Below the pieces are notes generated by a model that saw nothing but the letters and a program-made list of their open reading frames with translations, was not told the DNA's origin and searched no databases. This document shows, one piece after another, positions 16,741 to 25,717 of a DNA stretch of 32,883 bases (position 1 is the stretch's first letter; every line of letters begins with the position of its first letter). This DNA comes from Candidatus Methanomethylophilaceae archaeon (GTDB taxonomy: Archaea > Thermoplasmatota > Thermoplasmata > Methanomassiliicoccales > Methanomethylophilaceae). The stretch spans positions 1 through 32,883 of the forward strand of contig JAFYAH010000006.1 in NCBI GenBank assembly GCA_017540825.1. The letters are read 5' to 3'. The translations under genes and the position numbers were made by a program.

Positions 16741-17583
16741 ATGGAGCTGAGGATAAAGGACGTGTGCTTCTCGTACTCCAGCGTGCCTGTGCTGAAGGAC
16801 GTCTCTTTCGATCTGGGCGGGAACGAGCTGGTGTCCATACTCGGCCCCAACGGGGTGGGGAAGTCCACTCTCATCCATTGTATCAACAAGATACTCGCTC
16901 CGACTTCCGGGACGGTGCTCATAGACGGGAAGGACGTGTCGGAGATAAAGCTCAAGGAGCTCGCCAAGCAGATCGGGTACGTGCCGTATTCGGCCAACGA
17001 CTCCTTCCCGCTCTCGGTCATAGACACGGTGATGATAGGGAGGCATCCGCATAGCAGGTGGGGGACCCTGGACAAGGACCTGGACATCGTGTACGATACG
17101 TTAAGGATGCTCGGCATATCGCATCTGGCCATGAGGGCGTTCAACGAGCTCTCGGCGGGGCAGCACCAGAAGGTCATGCTCGCCCGCGGTCTGGTTCAAG
17201 AGCCCGAGATACTCCTTCTCGACGAGCCGACCTCCAACCTGGACGTGAGGCATCAGCTGGACGTCACCAAGATGCTGAGGAGGCTTTCGAGGGAGAAGGG
17301 CATCCTAATCGTCATGATAAGCCACGACATCAACATCGCCGCGAAATACTCGGACAAGATCATCCTGATGCACGAAGGTTCCGTCTACGACATAGGGACG
17401 CCGAACGAGGTGATCACCGCGGACAATCTGCGCACGGTGTACGGCGTCACCGCGGAGATAACGAAGGACGACGACGCGCCGCATGTGATCCTCAAGGACG
17501 CGCTGCCGATGGACGAGGATTGCGAGGAGGCCTCGGAGAAAGCGGTCCCCTCGGTCGAAGGGAAGACGGACGCAGCGGTATGA
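16741..17583 (+). CDS. ABC transporter ATPase of the FecE/BtuD type
   Basis: Energy-coupling subunit for the two FecCD permeases, 280 residues. Walker A is GPNGVGKST (35-43), the signature is LSAGQ, Walker B is ILLLDEPTS, and the switch His is in ISHD. The Q-loop region (GYVPYS) departs slightly from the common form. A C-terminal acidic tail of about 30 residues follows the conserved domain. The ATG at 16741 is chosen because GAAGGTGA sits six bases upstream and MELRIKDVCFSY is the usual start; the frame is also open from 16717. It converges on the winged-helix gene with only 17 bases between stops. Confidence 0.95.
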   Translation: MELRIKDVCFSYSSVPVLKDVSFDLGGNELVSILGPNGVGKSTLIHCINKILAPTSGTVLIDGKDVSEIKLKELAKQIGYVPYSANDSFPLSVIDTVMIGRHPHSRWGTLDKDLDIVYDTLRMLGISHLAMRAFNELSAGQHQKVMLARGLVQEPEILLLDEPTSNLDVRHQLDVTKMLRRLSREKGILIVMISHDINIAAKYSDKIILMHEGSVYDIGTPNEVITADNLRTVYGVTAEITKDDDAPHVILKDALPMDEDCEEASEKAVPSVEGKTDAAV

Positions 17584-17600
17584 CTCGGATGCGATGTTTT

Positions 17601-17909
17601 TCAGCGCTCTTTGGAGTCCTTGTTGCGGAGGCACGATTCTATCGCCCTGAGCATGTTCGCGACGTTCTCCCCTTCCGGAGTCAGGTCGACGAATATCTTG
17701 AACGGCTTCACGTTCTCGCGAGTCTCGACCACGAGCCCCGCTTCGACGAGCTCCTCCACTCTCGCCTGCACCGTCGATGTCCCTTTGGCTATGCTTCTGG
17801 CCAGGTCGCCCTTCATCATGGGCCCGTTCTCGTTCAGAATCATCAGGATCTTCACCGTATGGGTGTTCTCCAGTATGCTCGCTTTGTATTCCGCTCCCAT
17901 GTTGTGCAT
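17601..17909 (-). CDS. Winged-helix transcriptional regulator (ArsR/MarR-like)
   Basis: A 102-residue DNA-binding protein made of one winged helix-turn-helix domain. HTVKILMILNENGPMMKGDLAR (split: helices 1-2 near residues 17-38) leads to the recognition helix KGTSTVQARVEELVEAGLV and a beta-wing ending FVDLTPEGENVANML. No ligand-binding domain or metal-site cysteines are visible. The ATG at 17909 lies about 20 bases after CTATAATT on the minus strand, so the transcript is probably leaderless; an ATG three codons on is possible. Convergent with the importer ATPase, it is a natural candidate for local control of the uptake genes, but this is inference from position. Confidence 0.85.
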   Translation of the reverse strand: MHNMGAEYKASILENTHTVKILMILNENGPMMKGDLARSIAKGTSTVQARVEELVEAGLVVETRENVKPFKIFVDLTPEGENVANMLRAIESCLRNKDSKER

Positions 17910-18513
17910 TACTACTTACTGATGAATTATAGTTATCTCTATAGAAAACAGTATACATGAGTAAGACTTCTTTGTTCGTTTTGGATGGAGTATGGGGAAA
18001 TAATCGATAATATCAATACATGAGTCGCAATTTCATATTTATTAGCTAATCGCTGTGCTTCTACAACATACCATATAGTATCAATCCTGAAAACCAAAAC
18101 TGATAACGATGTCTGCAGATACTCACTTCGGATCCCGATTCTTCCAGCAAGCATGCAGTCGGAACCACCCGATGAAAGGACACAGGGGGCATTTCGGCAA
18201 CCGGCCGTATGCATTAGCAATCTGGAACCAGCGACGGAGGGAATGCTGAAGGATTCGAACGTCAGCAGCGCACGAGAAGAGTCATGAATACTTGATTGCT
18301 GTTTTTTGAATAAACGATGAATCCATGAGATCTATGATGGTCCGAATAAAGCCGAATAATCAACAATTGCCTCATGTTTAATATGTTATGCTACGATACA
18401 TATCAAGGCAGTTTCGTTTTCGGCGTGTTAGAATCCAGAGATCGAAGCTTTATGAGTAAATTCTTGATTATTGAAAAGAAGAAATCAATACAGACAAGGA
18501 AACAAGTGGTAAT
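17910..18513. other. Long AT-rich intergenic region without a recognisable gene
   Basis: About 600 bases separate the regulator from the BspA-like gene. The DNA is markedly AT-rich compared with all flanking genes. A 93-codon minus-strand frame (17939-18220) has no ribosome-binding site, no recognisable protein features and AT-driven composition, so I do not call it. The segment holds the regulator promoter (minus-strand CTATAATT at 17925-17932), a TATACAT/TTGGATG pair (17952-17987), and presumably the promoter of the downstream gene. No tRNA or clear repeat was found. Confidence 0.6.
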
Positions 18514-19059
18514 ATGAGCATGAATGAAACAGTCGATCTGCGCACAGGTTCGAAGATCGTGGAGACAGTCGCTTTCGCAGTGCTTCTCTTGGCGCTGATC
18601 TCTGCGATATCGCTTTCCGCTAGCGACAGCGAGGCGGCAGGAGAGACTTCTGGGACCTGCGGAGACACTCTTGTATGGTCTATAGAGCCAGCCACAGGCC
18701 ATCTCACCATCGTAGGAAGCGGCGATATGTATGAATACGGGTCGGGGTCAGGGTCTACTAACTGGAATTACACCGTCAGGTCCGTGTCTCTTCCAGAAGG
18801 GCTGACGTCCATAGGAAAATATGCGTTCAAGTATTGTACAGAATTGGTCTCCATCTCCATACCGTCAAGCGTCTCCATAATCGATAACGGGGCGTTCATC
18901 GGATGCTCGAGTCTGGGCTCTGTCACCATATCTGACTCGGTGACGAGCATAGGCAAAGACGCCTTCCGCAAGTGCTCTTCCCTGACCTCTGTCTCCATAG
19001 GGAGGAACGCCGCACTAGGCTATGGCGCCTTCGCGGAATGCCCGAAAGCCACCAGCCTG

Positions 19060-19338
19060 TACTACAACTCCAGCGCCATGACAGGGTTCGGCAACGCCAG
19101 CACGATGACGTTCGCCGGCTTCGGGACCCAGGGGAACGGCGTGGCCGTCACCTTCGGCGAAAACGTGACCCTGGTGCCCAAGTGGATGTTCAGGGGCGCC
19201 GGATACGTGACCTCCGTGGAGTTCTCCGACTCCGTGGAAACGATAGGCGTCGGCGCTTTCAAGGACCAGACCGGGCTCACCTCGGTGTCGTTCCCCAGCA
19301 GCGTCGAGACGATCAGCTCCGACGCGTTCAGAGGATGC
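19060..19338 (+). repeat. Internal direct repeat, copy 1
   Basis: A 279-base unit of the BspA-like gene, beginning TACTACAACTCCAGCGCCAT and ending at GGATGC, nearly identical to 19491-19766. Differences are a few substitutions and one codon. Confidence 0.85.
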
Positions 19339-19490
19339 TCGGGGCTCAGGTCGATAACCATCCCGGACACCGTGAAGACCGTCGACAGCTTCGCGTTCTC
19401 CGAATGCTCTTCCCTCACCAGCGTTTCGGTGGGAAAGGCCGCCTATCTGGATACGGGGCCCTGTCCAAGTGCTACAATGCCACTACCCTC

Positions 19491-19766
19491 TACTACAACT
19501 CCAGCGCCATGGCAGGGTTCGGCAACGTCGGCACGATGACGTTCGCCGGCTTCGGGACCCAGAGCGGAGTAGCCGTCACCTTCGGCGACAACGTGACCCT
19601 GGTGCCCAAGTGGATGTTCAGGGGCGTCGGATACGTGACCTCCGTGGAGTTCTCCGACTCCGTGGAAACGATAGGCGTCGGCGCTTTCAAGGACCAGACC
19701 GGGCTCACCTCGGTGTCGTTCCCCAGCAGCGTCGAGACGATCAGCTCCGACGCGTTCAGCGGATGC
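19491..19766 (+). repeat. Internal direct repeat, copy 2
   Basis: A 276-base near-copy of 19060-19338, one codon shorter. It lies just after the first frameshift, so the two copies are in different reading frames of the given sequence. Recent duplication is likely. Confidence 0.85.
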
Positions 19767-21208
19767 ACAGGGATGGAGTTTATGGAATTCCCCTCAAGCC
19801 TCTCTTCTTTAGGCAGCTATGCCTTCAGGGGCATAGAGTTCTACGACGGCGAAACTCCTCTAAGCCATACAGTCTCCAATCTGGCTGGTCGCACATTCGT
19901 CATGATCGACGGCAAGCTGAGCGTGCGCACAGTGCCCGCTGTCGATACGATCTTCAACGACGGCACTTTGAAATACTCGGTGACGTCCAGCAGCCCCCTC
20001 GCTGTTTCTGTCATAGGGTTCGAGAACGCGACTAAGAACTTGGTCATACCGGACGAGGTCTACTACAGGGGCTTCGATATTCCAGTGAAGTCCATATCCA
20101 AGCAGGCGTTCTATGGATCCGACACAATAGTGACTGCGGACCTGGGCAGCGTCACGTCCGTGGGAGTCAAGGCCTTCGCCAACTGCACCAAGCTCAAGTC
20201 CGTATCGGTCGGAGATTCTCTTAAGACCATCAGCGCATACGGGTTCTACAGGTGCGTCAGGTTAGTTGACATAGACCTCGAGAGCTCTGCCAAGACCATG
20301 AACGCGATAGGGTCGTTCGCATTCTACAAGTGCGAGAAGCTCGCCGCCATCGCGATACCCTCCTATGTGAAGACCATCGGCGACGACCATCCGTTCAGCC
20401 AGGCTTTCGCAGATACCAAGGGCAACGCTCTGGATGTCCTGCCGGAATCCCTGAGGGGTTACGTATACAGGAACGTGGACGGGGTGTTCGTCCGCCAGGC
20501 AGGGCCCGAGGTCGGCCATCCGTTTTCGTGCGGAAATCTCCACTACGAAGTGATCGCCTCCCTTCCCGCCGAGGCGATGATCACAGGGTACACCGGCACC
20601 GTGAAGGCACTCGTCGTTCCGGACAGCGTTGAAGACGAAGGATACGTCTACGATGTCGTGGCCATAGGGGACTATGCCTTCAACGGAAACAAGAGCCTCA
20701 GATCCGCGGACCTCTCAGGCATCGAGAGGATAGGCAAGCAGGCGTTCTACTCCTGCACCGCCCTCAAGACCGTGAAGATGGAGGACGTCAGGAGCATAGG
20801 GGTGAAGGCCTTCGCCTACTGCTCCGCCATGACCGAGGCGGATGTGGGGGAAGGCCTGAAGACGATCAGCGCCTACGCGTTCACCAAGTGCAGGTCTCTC
20901 CAGAGCTTCGAGTTCCCCGACTCCGTCAAGACCATCGGATCCTACGCCTTCTACAAGTGCTCCGCGCTTCAAGGCGCCGACCTAGGGCCCATGGTGAAGA
21001 CGATCGGGTCCTACGCCTTCGCGTCCTGCCCCTCGATCTCCGAGGTCTCCTTGCCGTCGGCGCTGAAGAAGCTAGGATCGACCTCCTTTAGTGGCCTGGT
21101 CTTCCAAGACGCCGACGGGAACGTCTTGAAGCAACCGCCAAGACCCTCCGCGGCCACAGCTACTCCGGAACAGGCGGGATACTCGTCATGGACTCCTGAG
21201 CTAAACAC

Positions 21209-21226
21209 GGGGCTTCGGCCCCTTTC
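21209..21226 (+). terminator. UUCG-loop terminator after the BspA-like gene
   Basis: GGGGC (21209-21213), loop TTCG, GCCCC (21218-21222), then TTTCC. It lies ten bases after the TGA at 21197-21199, supporting that TGA as the original stop. Confidence 0.65.
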
Positions 21227-21352
21227 CTATTGTGATCTCTATCGAATTACGAATCGCAGACTACAGGTTCGTTCTTCAGATTGTGCGAAGGCATCTCTCG
21301 TCCTTCATCTACGCATCGTTTCCAGCGATGTCTCGTGCTTGCACACGGCTTC

Positions 21353-21360
21353 TGTATAAA
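21353..21360 (+). promoter_or_regulatory. TATA box for the AAA-ATPase/nuclease-like gene
   Basis: TGTATAAA lies 24 bases before the ATG at 21384, the spacing of a leaderless archaeal transcript. Confidence 0.5.
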
Positions 21361-21383
21361 GAATTCCTAGCGTAAGTGCTATC

Positions 21384-23135
21384 ATGAGGCATTTTGATTA
21401 TGAGCTCATGAGAGGCATTCCGATAGGAGTCAGCGATTTCATGGAGGTCCGCAATCTGAACGGGCTGTATGTGGACAAGACGGAGCTGATCATCGAGATA
21501 CTCGATCAGCCTCTCAAGAAGGTGTTCCTGTTCACGAGGCCCAGGAGATTCGGGAAGACCATGAACATGTCCATGCTGGAGGCGTTCTTCGATCTGAAAT
21601 ACAAAGGGAACCCATGGTTCGAAGGTCTGAGGATCGACGGCCGCGAGGACCTGTCCGAGCACAAGAACGTCTATCCCGTGATCTATCTGAGCATGAAGGA
21701 TTTGGAAGCTGATAATTTAGAGTCATTCATAAGAAAGATGTCGTCGAAGATGATGTATGTGTTCTTAGGATTCAGATATGTGCTGGATTCTGAAATCGAT
21801 CCTATGGTTGCAAAGAAATATGGAAGGATCCTTTCCGAAGAGGCGGACCAGGAAGAGCTGGTGGAGTCGTTGCATCTTCTCAGCATGGTTCTCCATGAGC
21901 ATCATGGCATCCAGCCTATAATCCTGATAGACGAGTATGACAATCCTGTGAACTGTGCTTTCGATAAAGGGTCCATGGGGGGCATTATCGATTTTCTGCG
22001 CGGGTTCTATTCGAGGGCCCTCAAGGACAACAGGCATCTCAGATTCGCAGTGCTCACCGGAGTAATGCAGATAGCCAAGGAGAGCATATTCTCCGGATTG
22101 AACAACATCCACGTCAACAACATATTCTCCGAAGACTTCGACGAGTGCTTCGGCTTCACCGAGGCGGAGGTCAGGGCGATCCTCGAGGAGGTGGAGCATC
22201 CGGAGAAGTTCGAGGAATGCAGGGAATGGTACGACGGGTACAGGTTCGGGAAAGCTGACGTGTACAACCCGTGGAGCGTGAACAGCTACGTGGACAGCGG
22301 CTTCAAGCCCAAGGAGTACTGGGGCGGCACCAGCGGGAACGACATCATCGGGACCTTGTTGGATTTCGCTGATGCCGAGACCTTCGAGGAGCTGACGGCC
22401 CTGGGCGGCGGAGGGACGGTGGAGAAGCAGCTGTCGCCCGCCGTTCCGATCAGGGGCCTCTACCGCAGCAAGGATGCGGTGTACTCTGTCATGGCCATGG
22501 CCGGATATCTGAACGCTGTGCCCAGCGAAGAGGGATATGTACTGTCGATCCCGAACAAGGAGGTCCGCAGGGTGTTCTTCGACGTCATGATGGAACGTTC
22601 CGGCACCAGCGCGGGCCTGCAGCTCAGGAACCTGTTCCGCGCTCTCGAGAAGGGCGACGTCGAAGGGGTCGAGAAGAACGCGTTCTCGGTGCTCGCGGAG
22701 AACTTCAAATCCATCCAGCTCAAGGACGAGGGGGACTATCAGCTCCTGATCGCAGGTGCCGCCTTGGCACTGCTAGGCAATTACAAGGTCCGCATCGAGG
22801 AGGAGGCCGGGAACGGCAGGGCGGACCTGATCATGGAGAGGACCACGCCCGAGCGTCCGAACATCGTGGTCGAATTCAAGAGGTCCAGGTCCGACGATCC
22901 CGAGGACTGGGCCCGGGAGGCCGAGGAAGGGGTCGCCCAGATCAAGGAGAAGGATTATCATCTATCGCTCAGGGGCAGGACGCTGCTGTACGGCGTGTGC
23001 TTCAGGAACAAGAAGGCGAAGGCCGCGGTCGAAGAGCTCCCTCTGCCGGCGGCGCGAGGAAGGGGAGCAGAGCAGGCCCCGTGCGGCAGGGCCGTATCGA
23101 TCAGGCAATTTATATTGTATAAAAATATACATTAA
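21384..23135 (+). CDS. AAA-ATPase-like / PD-(D/E)XK nuclease-like protein
   Basis: A 583-residue member of the family with an N-terminal AAA-ATPase-like domain and a C-terminal PD-(D/E)XK-like domain, often multi-copy in gut anaerobes and methanogens. The N terminus (IPIGVSDFMEVRNLNGLYVDKT) is typical. Walker A reads RPRRFGKT near residues 53-60 and Walker B reads IILIDEYD near 180-187. The nuclease-like site reads GRADLIM then IVVEFKRSRS near 478-500. The last 35 residues are unlike the family and include a GC-rich hairpin sequence, so the natural end may be slightly earlier. Part of the gene (about 21690-21990) is more AT-rich than its neighbours, which may indicate transfer. Cellular role is unproven; defence or mobile-element functions have been suggested for relatives. 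Confidence 0.88.
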   Translation: MRHFDYELMRGIPIGVSDFMEVRNLNGLYVDKTELIIEILDQPLKKVFLFTRPRRFGKTMNMSMLEAFFDLKYKGNPWFEGLRIDGREDLSEHKNVYPVIYLSMKDLEADNLESFIRKMSSKMMYVFLGFRYVLDSEIDPMVAKKYGRILSEEADQEELVESLHLLSMVLHEHHGIQPIILIDEYDNPVNCAFDKGSMGGIIDFLRGFYSRALKDNRHLRFAVLTGVMQIAKESIFSGLNNIHVNNIFSEDFDECFGFTEAEVRAILEEVEHPEKFEECREWYDGYRFGKADVYNPWSVNSYVDSGFKPKEYWGGTSGNDIIGTLLDFADAETFEELTALGGGGTVEKQLSPAVPIRGLYRSKDAVYSVMAMAGYLNAVPSEEGYVLSIPNKEVRRVFFDVMMERSGTSAGLQLRNLFRALEKGDVEGVEKNAFSVLAENFKSIQLKDEGDYQLLIAGAALALLGNYKVRIEEEAGNGRADLIMERTTPERPNIVVEFKRSRSDDPEDWAREAEEGVAQIKEKDYHLSLRGRTLLYGVCFRNKKAKAAVEELPLPAARGRGAEQAPCGRAVSIRQFILYKNIH

Positions 23136-23148
23136 TGAACAATATTAT

Positions 23149-23156
23149 TTTATATC
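23149..23156 (+). promoter_or_regulatory. TATA box for trpB2
   Basis: TTTATATC lies about 25 bases before the ATG at 23178 in an AT-rich gap; the transcript is probably leaderless, as no Shine-Dalgarno sequence precedes the gene. Confidence 0.5.
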
Positions 23157-23177
23157 TAACGACGATTCCTTCGAGCC

Positions 23178-24509
23178 ATGGCAATACCTAAAGACGCAAG
23201 GATCAACCTGTCGCCAGAGGACATACCCAAGAGATGGTACAACCTGGCGTCCGACCTCCCCGGGCTCAAGCCCCCGCTCAACCCCGGGACCAAAGAGCCT
23301 GCGAAGCCCGAGGACTTCGAGCCCATCTTCTGCAAGGAGATCATAAGGCAGGAGGGGACCACCGAGAGGTACGTGGACATACCCGAGGAGGTCCGCGACA
23401 ACCTCATCTACCTCAACAGGCCCGCCCCGCTGCAGAGGGCGTACAGGCTGGAGAAGGCCCTGAAGACCCCTGCGAAGATCTACTTCAAGAGGGAGGACAT
23501 GAGCCCTCTCGGAAGCCACAAGGGCAACACCGCGCTCGCCCAGGCCTACTACAACGCCGAGGCAGGGGTCCACACGCTCACCACCGAGACCGGAGCTGGC
23601 CAGTGGGGGACCGCCCTCGCCATGGTGTCCAACCTCTATGACCTGGACACCACCGTGTTCATGGTCAAGGGCAGCTTCATGGCCAAGCCGCTGAGGAAGA
23701 CCATCATCAACACGTACGGCGCCAAGATCTACGCCTCTCCCAGCGAGTACACCGAGTTCGGGAGGAAGGTCCTCAAGGAGCACCCAGAGACCTCCGGGTC
23801 CCTGGGGATCGCCATATCCGAGGCGTGCGAGATGGCCGCCAAGGACCCACAGATATGCTACTCTCTGGGGAGCGTCCTCAACCACGTCATGCTCCACCAG
23901 ACGGTCATCGGGCAGGAGACCATGCAGCAGATGGAGATCGGCGAGATCGTTCCCGACTACGTCGTCGCATGCACCGGCGGAGGCTCAAACTTCGCAGGGA
24001 TGACGTTCCCCATGCTGGGCAAGAAGATAAGGGGAGAGGGCTTCAAGGACACCCAGTTCGTGGCTGTAGAGCCCAAGGCCGCACCCAGCCTGACGGAAGG
24101 CGAGTTCAAGTACGACTTCGGCGACACCGCCGGGTTCACGCCCCTGCTGATGATGTACACCCTCGGGAGCGAGTTCATACCCTCCTCCATCCACGCCGGA
24201 GGCCTCAGGTACCACGGAATGTCCCCGCTGGTCTCCGCCGCGTACGACACCGGGCTGATCTCGGCCAGGTCGTACGACCAGACCCAGACCTTCGAGGCCG
24301 GCCTGCTGATGGCGAGGACCGAGGGGATCATCCCCGCGCCCGAGTCCTGCCACGCCCTCAAGGGCGCCATAGACCTCGCCCTGGACGCCAAGGCGAAGAA
24401 CGAGGAGAAGACCATAGTGTTCTGCCTGTCCGGCCACGGCCTCCTGGACCTGTACGGCTACGAGCAGTACCTGGACGGCACCCTGCCCTCTTCGGACATC
24501 CACAGCTGA
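23178..24509 (+). CDS. trpB: Tryptophan synthase beta chain, TrpB2 type
   Basis: PLP enzyme that condenses indole with serine (or phosphoserine in some TrpB2 studies) to give tryptophan. The 443-residue length and long N-terminal extension (about 75 residues) are those of TrpB2, not TrpB1 (about 400). The PLP lysine lies in [15 protein letters not shown]; the usual residue after K is I or V, here [10 protein letters not shown] and CTGGGSNF (phosphate binding) follow, then HAGGLRYHG. No trpA or other trp gene is adjacent, consistent with a TrpA-independent role. It is a single-gene unit between its own TATA box and a hairpin terminator, just upstream of the tyrA-aro block. Confidence 0.95.
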   Translation: MAIPKDARINLSPEDIPKRWYNLASDLPGLKPPLNPGTKEPAKPEDFEPIFCKEIIRQEGTTERYVDIPEEVRDNLIYLNRPAPLQRAYRLEKALKTPAKIYFKREDMSPLGSHKGNTALAQAYYNAEAGVHTLTTETGAGQWGTALAMVSNLYDLDTTVFMVKGSFMAKPLRKTIINTYGAKIYASPSEYTEFGRKVLKEHPETSGSLGIAISEACEMAAKDPQICYSLGSVLNHVMLHQTVIGQETMQQMEIGEIVPDYVVACTGGGSNFAGMTFPMLGKKIRGEGFKDTQFVAVEPKAAPSLTEGEFKYDFGDTAGFTPLLMMYTLGSEFIPSSIHAGGLRYHGMSPLVSAAYDTGLISARSYDQTQTFEAGLLMARTEGIIPAPESCHALKGAIDLALDAKAKNEEKTIVFCLSGHGLLDLYGYEQYLDGTLPSSDIHS

Positions 24510-24517
24510 GATCCAAT

Positions 24518-24546
24518 GGGGGCTCTCCCGGGGCCCCCGCCCTTTT
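24518..24546 (+). terminator. Hairpin terminator after trpB2
   Basis: GGGGGC (24518-24523) and GCCCCC (24533-24538) enclose a nine-base loop; GCCCTTTTC follows. It starts nine bases after the stop. Confidence 0.7.
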
Positions 24547-24554
24547 CAGTTAAC

Positions 24555-24580
24555 GATATATATTGTGCCGTGTTAACACG
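24555..24580 (+). promoter_or_regulatory. tyrA promoter with a perfect palindrome
   Basis: GATATATA (24555-24562) is the TATA element. Seven bases on lies the 12-bp perfect palindrome CGTGTTAACACG (24569-24580), in the region where the transcription start is expected. A second GTTAAC occurs at 24549-24554 on the other side of the TATA box. The layout suggests repressor control of the aromatic block. Confidence 0.5.
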
Positions 24581-24624
24581 TAGCACGGTGAAGGCATCAG
24601 CGCGTCCTTCGCAGGGGTGTGTAA

Positions 24625-25677
24625 ATGGGACTCGAAGAGCTCAGAGAGGAGATCCGGAAGAAGGACGAGGAGATAGTCAGGCTCATAGCGGAGCGCACCG
24701 CGGTGGCGGTGAGGATCGGCGAGGAGAAGAAGCGCGCCGGGCTCCAGGTGAGGGACGTCAAGGTGGAGGAGCGCGTAAAGGCCAGGTATGCCGCCATGGG
24801 CTCCGAGAAGGGCCTCAGCGCCGAGGTCATGGACAGGGTCTCGTCGGCCCTGATCAAGGAGGCCGTCGACGCCGAGTCCATGGTCCCCGTCGCGCGGAGG
24901 TCCGGGAAGGCCGTCGTCATAGGGGGCGCCGGCAAGATGGGAGCATGGACGGCCAAGTTCCTGGAAGGCTCCGGGTTCGAGGTCTCCGTCGTGGACCCGA
25001 GGTCGGGCAGCGGGCTCTCGATAGACGACTGCGCCGGCAGCGACGTGGTCGTCGTGTCCGTCCCCATACATTCCACCGGAGAGGTCCTAAAAGGGCTGGA
25101 GCGCGTCTGCTCCCCCGAAACGCTGATATTCGACCTCACCTCGCTGAAGAGCCCCATAGAGGCCAGGCTCAGGAGGATGGCCAGCTCCATGAAGGTCTGC
25201 TCCGTACATCCGATGTTCGGCCCCTCGGCGACGTCCCTGTACGGGAGGAACGTCATAGTGTGCGACTGCGGGAACCGCCAGGCGGTGGACGAGGCGGTAG
25301 GCATCTTCGACGACAGGGGCGGAAGCATCCGCGTCATGGGCCTGTCCGAGCACGACTCGTACATGTCCTATGTCCTCGGCCTGACCCATGCCGTCAACAT
25401 CGCCCTTTTCACGGTCCTGGAGAGGAGCGGGTTCAGCTTCGAGGACCTCAGGACGGTGTCGTCCACCACGTTCAACAAGGGCCTGGACACCAACATGTCG
25501 GTGGCCTCCGAGGACCCGATGCTGTACTACGAGATCCAGCACCTCAACTCCCACAGGGACGAGATGTGGGACCTCTTCTCAGAGGCGGTCGCCGAGCTCA
25601 GGGAGAAGTCTCTGAGCGACGACCCGGAAGGGTTCATAGCCCTCATGGATGCCGGAAGGGAGTATTTCAAACATTAA
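24625..25677 (+). CDS. tyrA: Chorismate mutase / prephenate dehydrogenase
   Basis: Bifunctional enzyme of tyrosine synthesis: chorismate to prephenate, then NAD(P)-dependent oxidation to 4-hydroxyphenylpyruvate. Of 350 residues, about 1-90 form an AroQ-type chorismate mutase (LREEIRKKDEEIVRLIAER, then VAVRIGEEKKRAGL). From about 97 a Rossmann-fold dehydrogenase starts with VVIGGAGKMGAW and continues with VVSVPIHST, FDLTSLKS, HPMFGPSA and a helical C-terminal domain (THAVNIALF). The ATG has AGGGGTG (24613-24619) upstream. It is the first gene of the aro block; ADH synthase follows after 40 bases. No ACT domain is present, so feedback control, if any, is not through ACT. Confidence 0.95.
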   Translation: MGLEELREEIRKKDEEIVRLIAERTAVAVRIGEEKKRAGLQVRDVKVEERVKARYAAMGSEKGLSAEVMDRVSSALIKEAVDAESMVPVARRSGKAVVIGGAGKMGAWTAKFLEGSGFEVSVVDPRSGSGLSIDDCAGSDVVVVSVPIHSTGEVLKGLERVCSPETLIFDLTSLKSPIEARLRRMASSMKVCSVHPMFGPSATSLYGRNVIVCDCGNRQAVDEAVGIFDDRGGSIRVMGLSEHDSYMSYVLGLTHAVNIALFTVLERSGFSFEDLRTVSSTTFNKGLDTNMSVASEDPMLYYEIQHLNSHRDEMWDLFSEAVAELREKSLSDDPEGFIALMDAGREYFKH

Positions 25678-25717
25678 ACACATAATAACTAAAACTATTG
25701 CAGGGGAGGAATCTAGC

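Larger units (their letters stand above)
18514..21199 (+). pseudogene. BspA-like LRR_5 surface protein, interrupted by two apparent frameshifts
   Basis: Encodes an exported protein with a signal peptide (VAFAVLLLALISAISLSA, residues 19-36) and at least ten BspA/LRR_5 repeats of the type SIGKYAFKYCTELVSISIP. Such proteins are adhesion or surface molecules in host-associated microbes (family knowledge). The first frame runs to 19539, but LRR similarity leaves it near 19450 (CTGGATAC where CTGGGATAC would keep frame) and continues in the next frame. A second shift near 21130 (TTGAAGCAACC where one more G restores frame) would give ATAKTLRGHSYSGTGG and a TGA at 21197-21199, directly before a hairpin terminator. 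Both fit loss of one G. It could be a pseudogene, a phase-variable gene or a consensus error. As read, the unshifted second frame ends at 21359. Confidence 0.75.

Noticed and set aside
17939-18220. 93-codon minus-strand frame in the AT-rich gap
   Set aside because: No ribosome-binding site, no recognisable features and composition typical of intergenic DNA.
18251-18260. GGATTCGAAC, resembling the complement of a tRNA T-loop
   Set aside because: No T-stem pairing and no acceptor or anticodon arm could be found around it on either strand.
18514-21199. Programmed frameshifting in the BspA-like gene
   Set aside because: No slippery heptamer or downstream structure of the usual kind at either site, and two shifts would be needed; mutation or consensus error is simpler.
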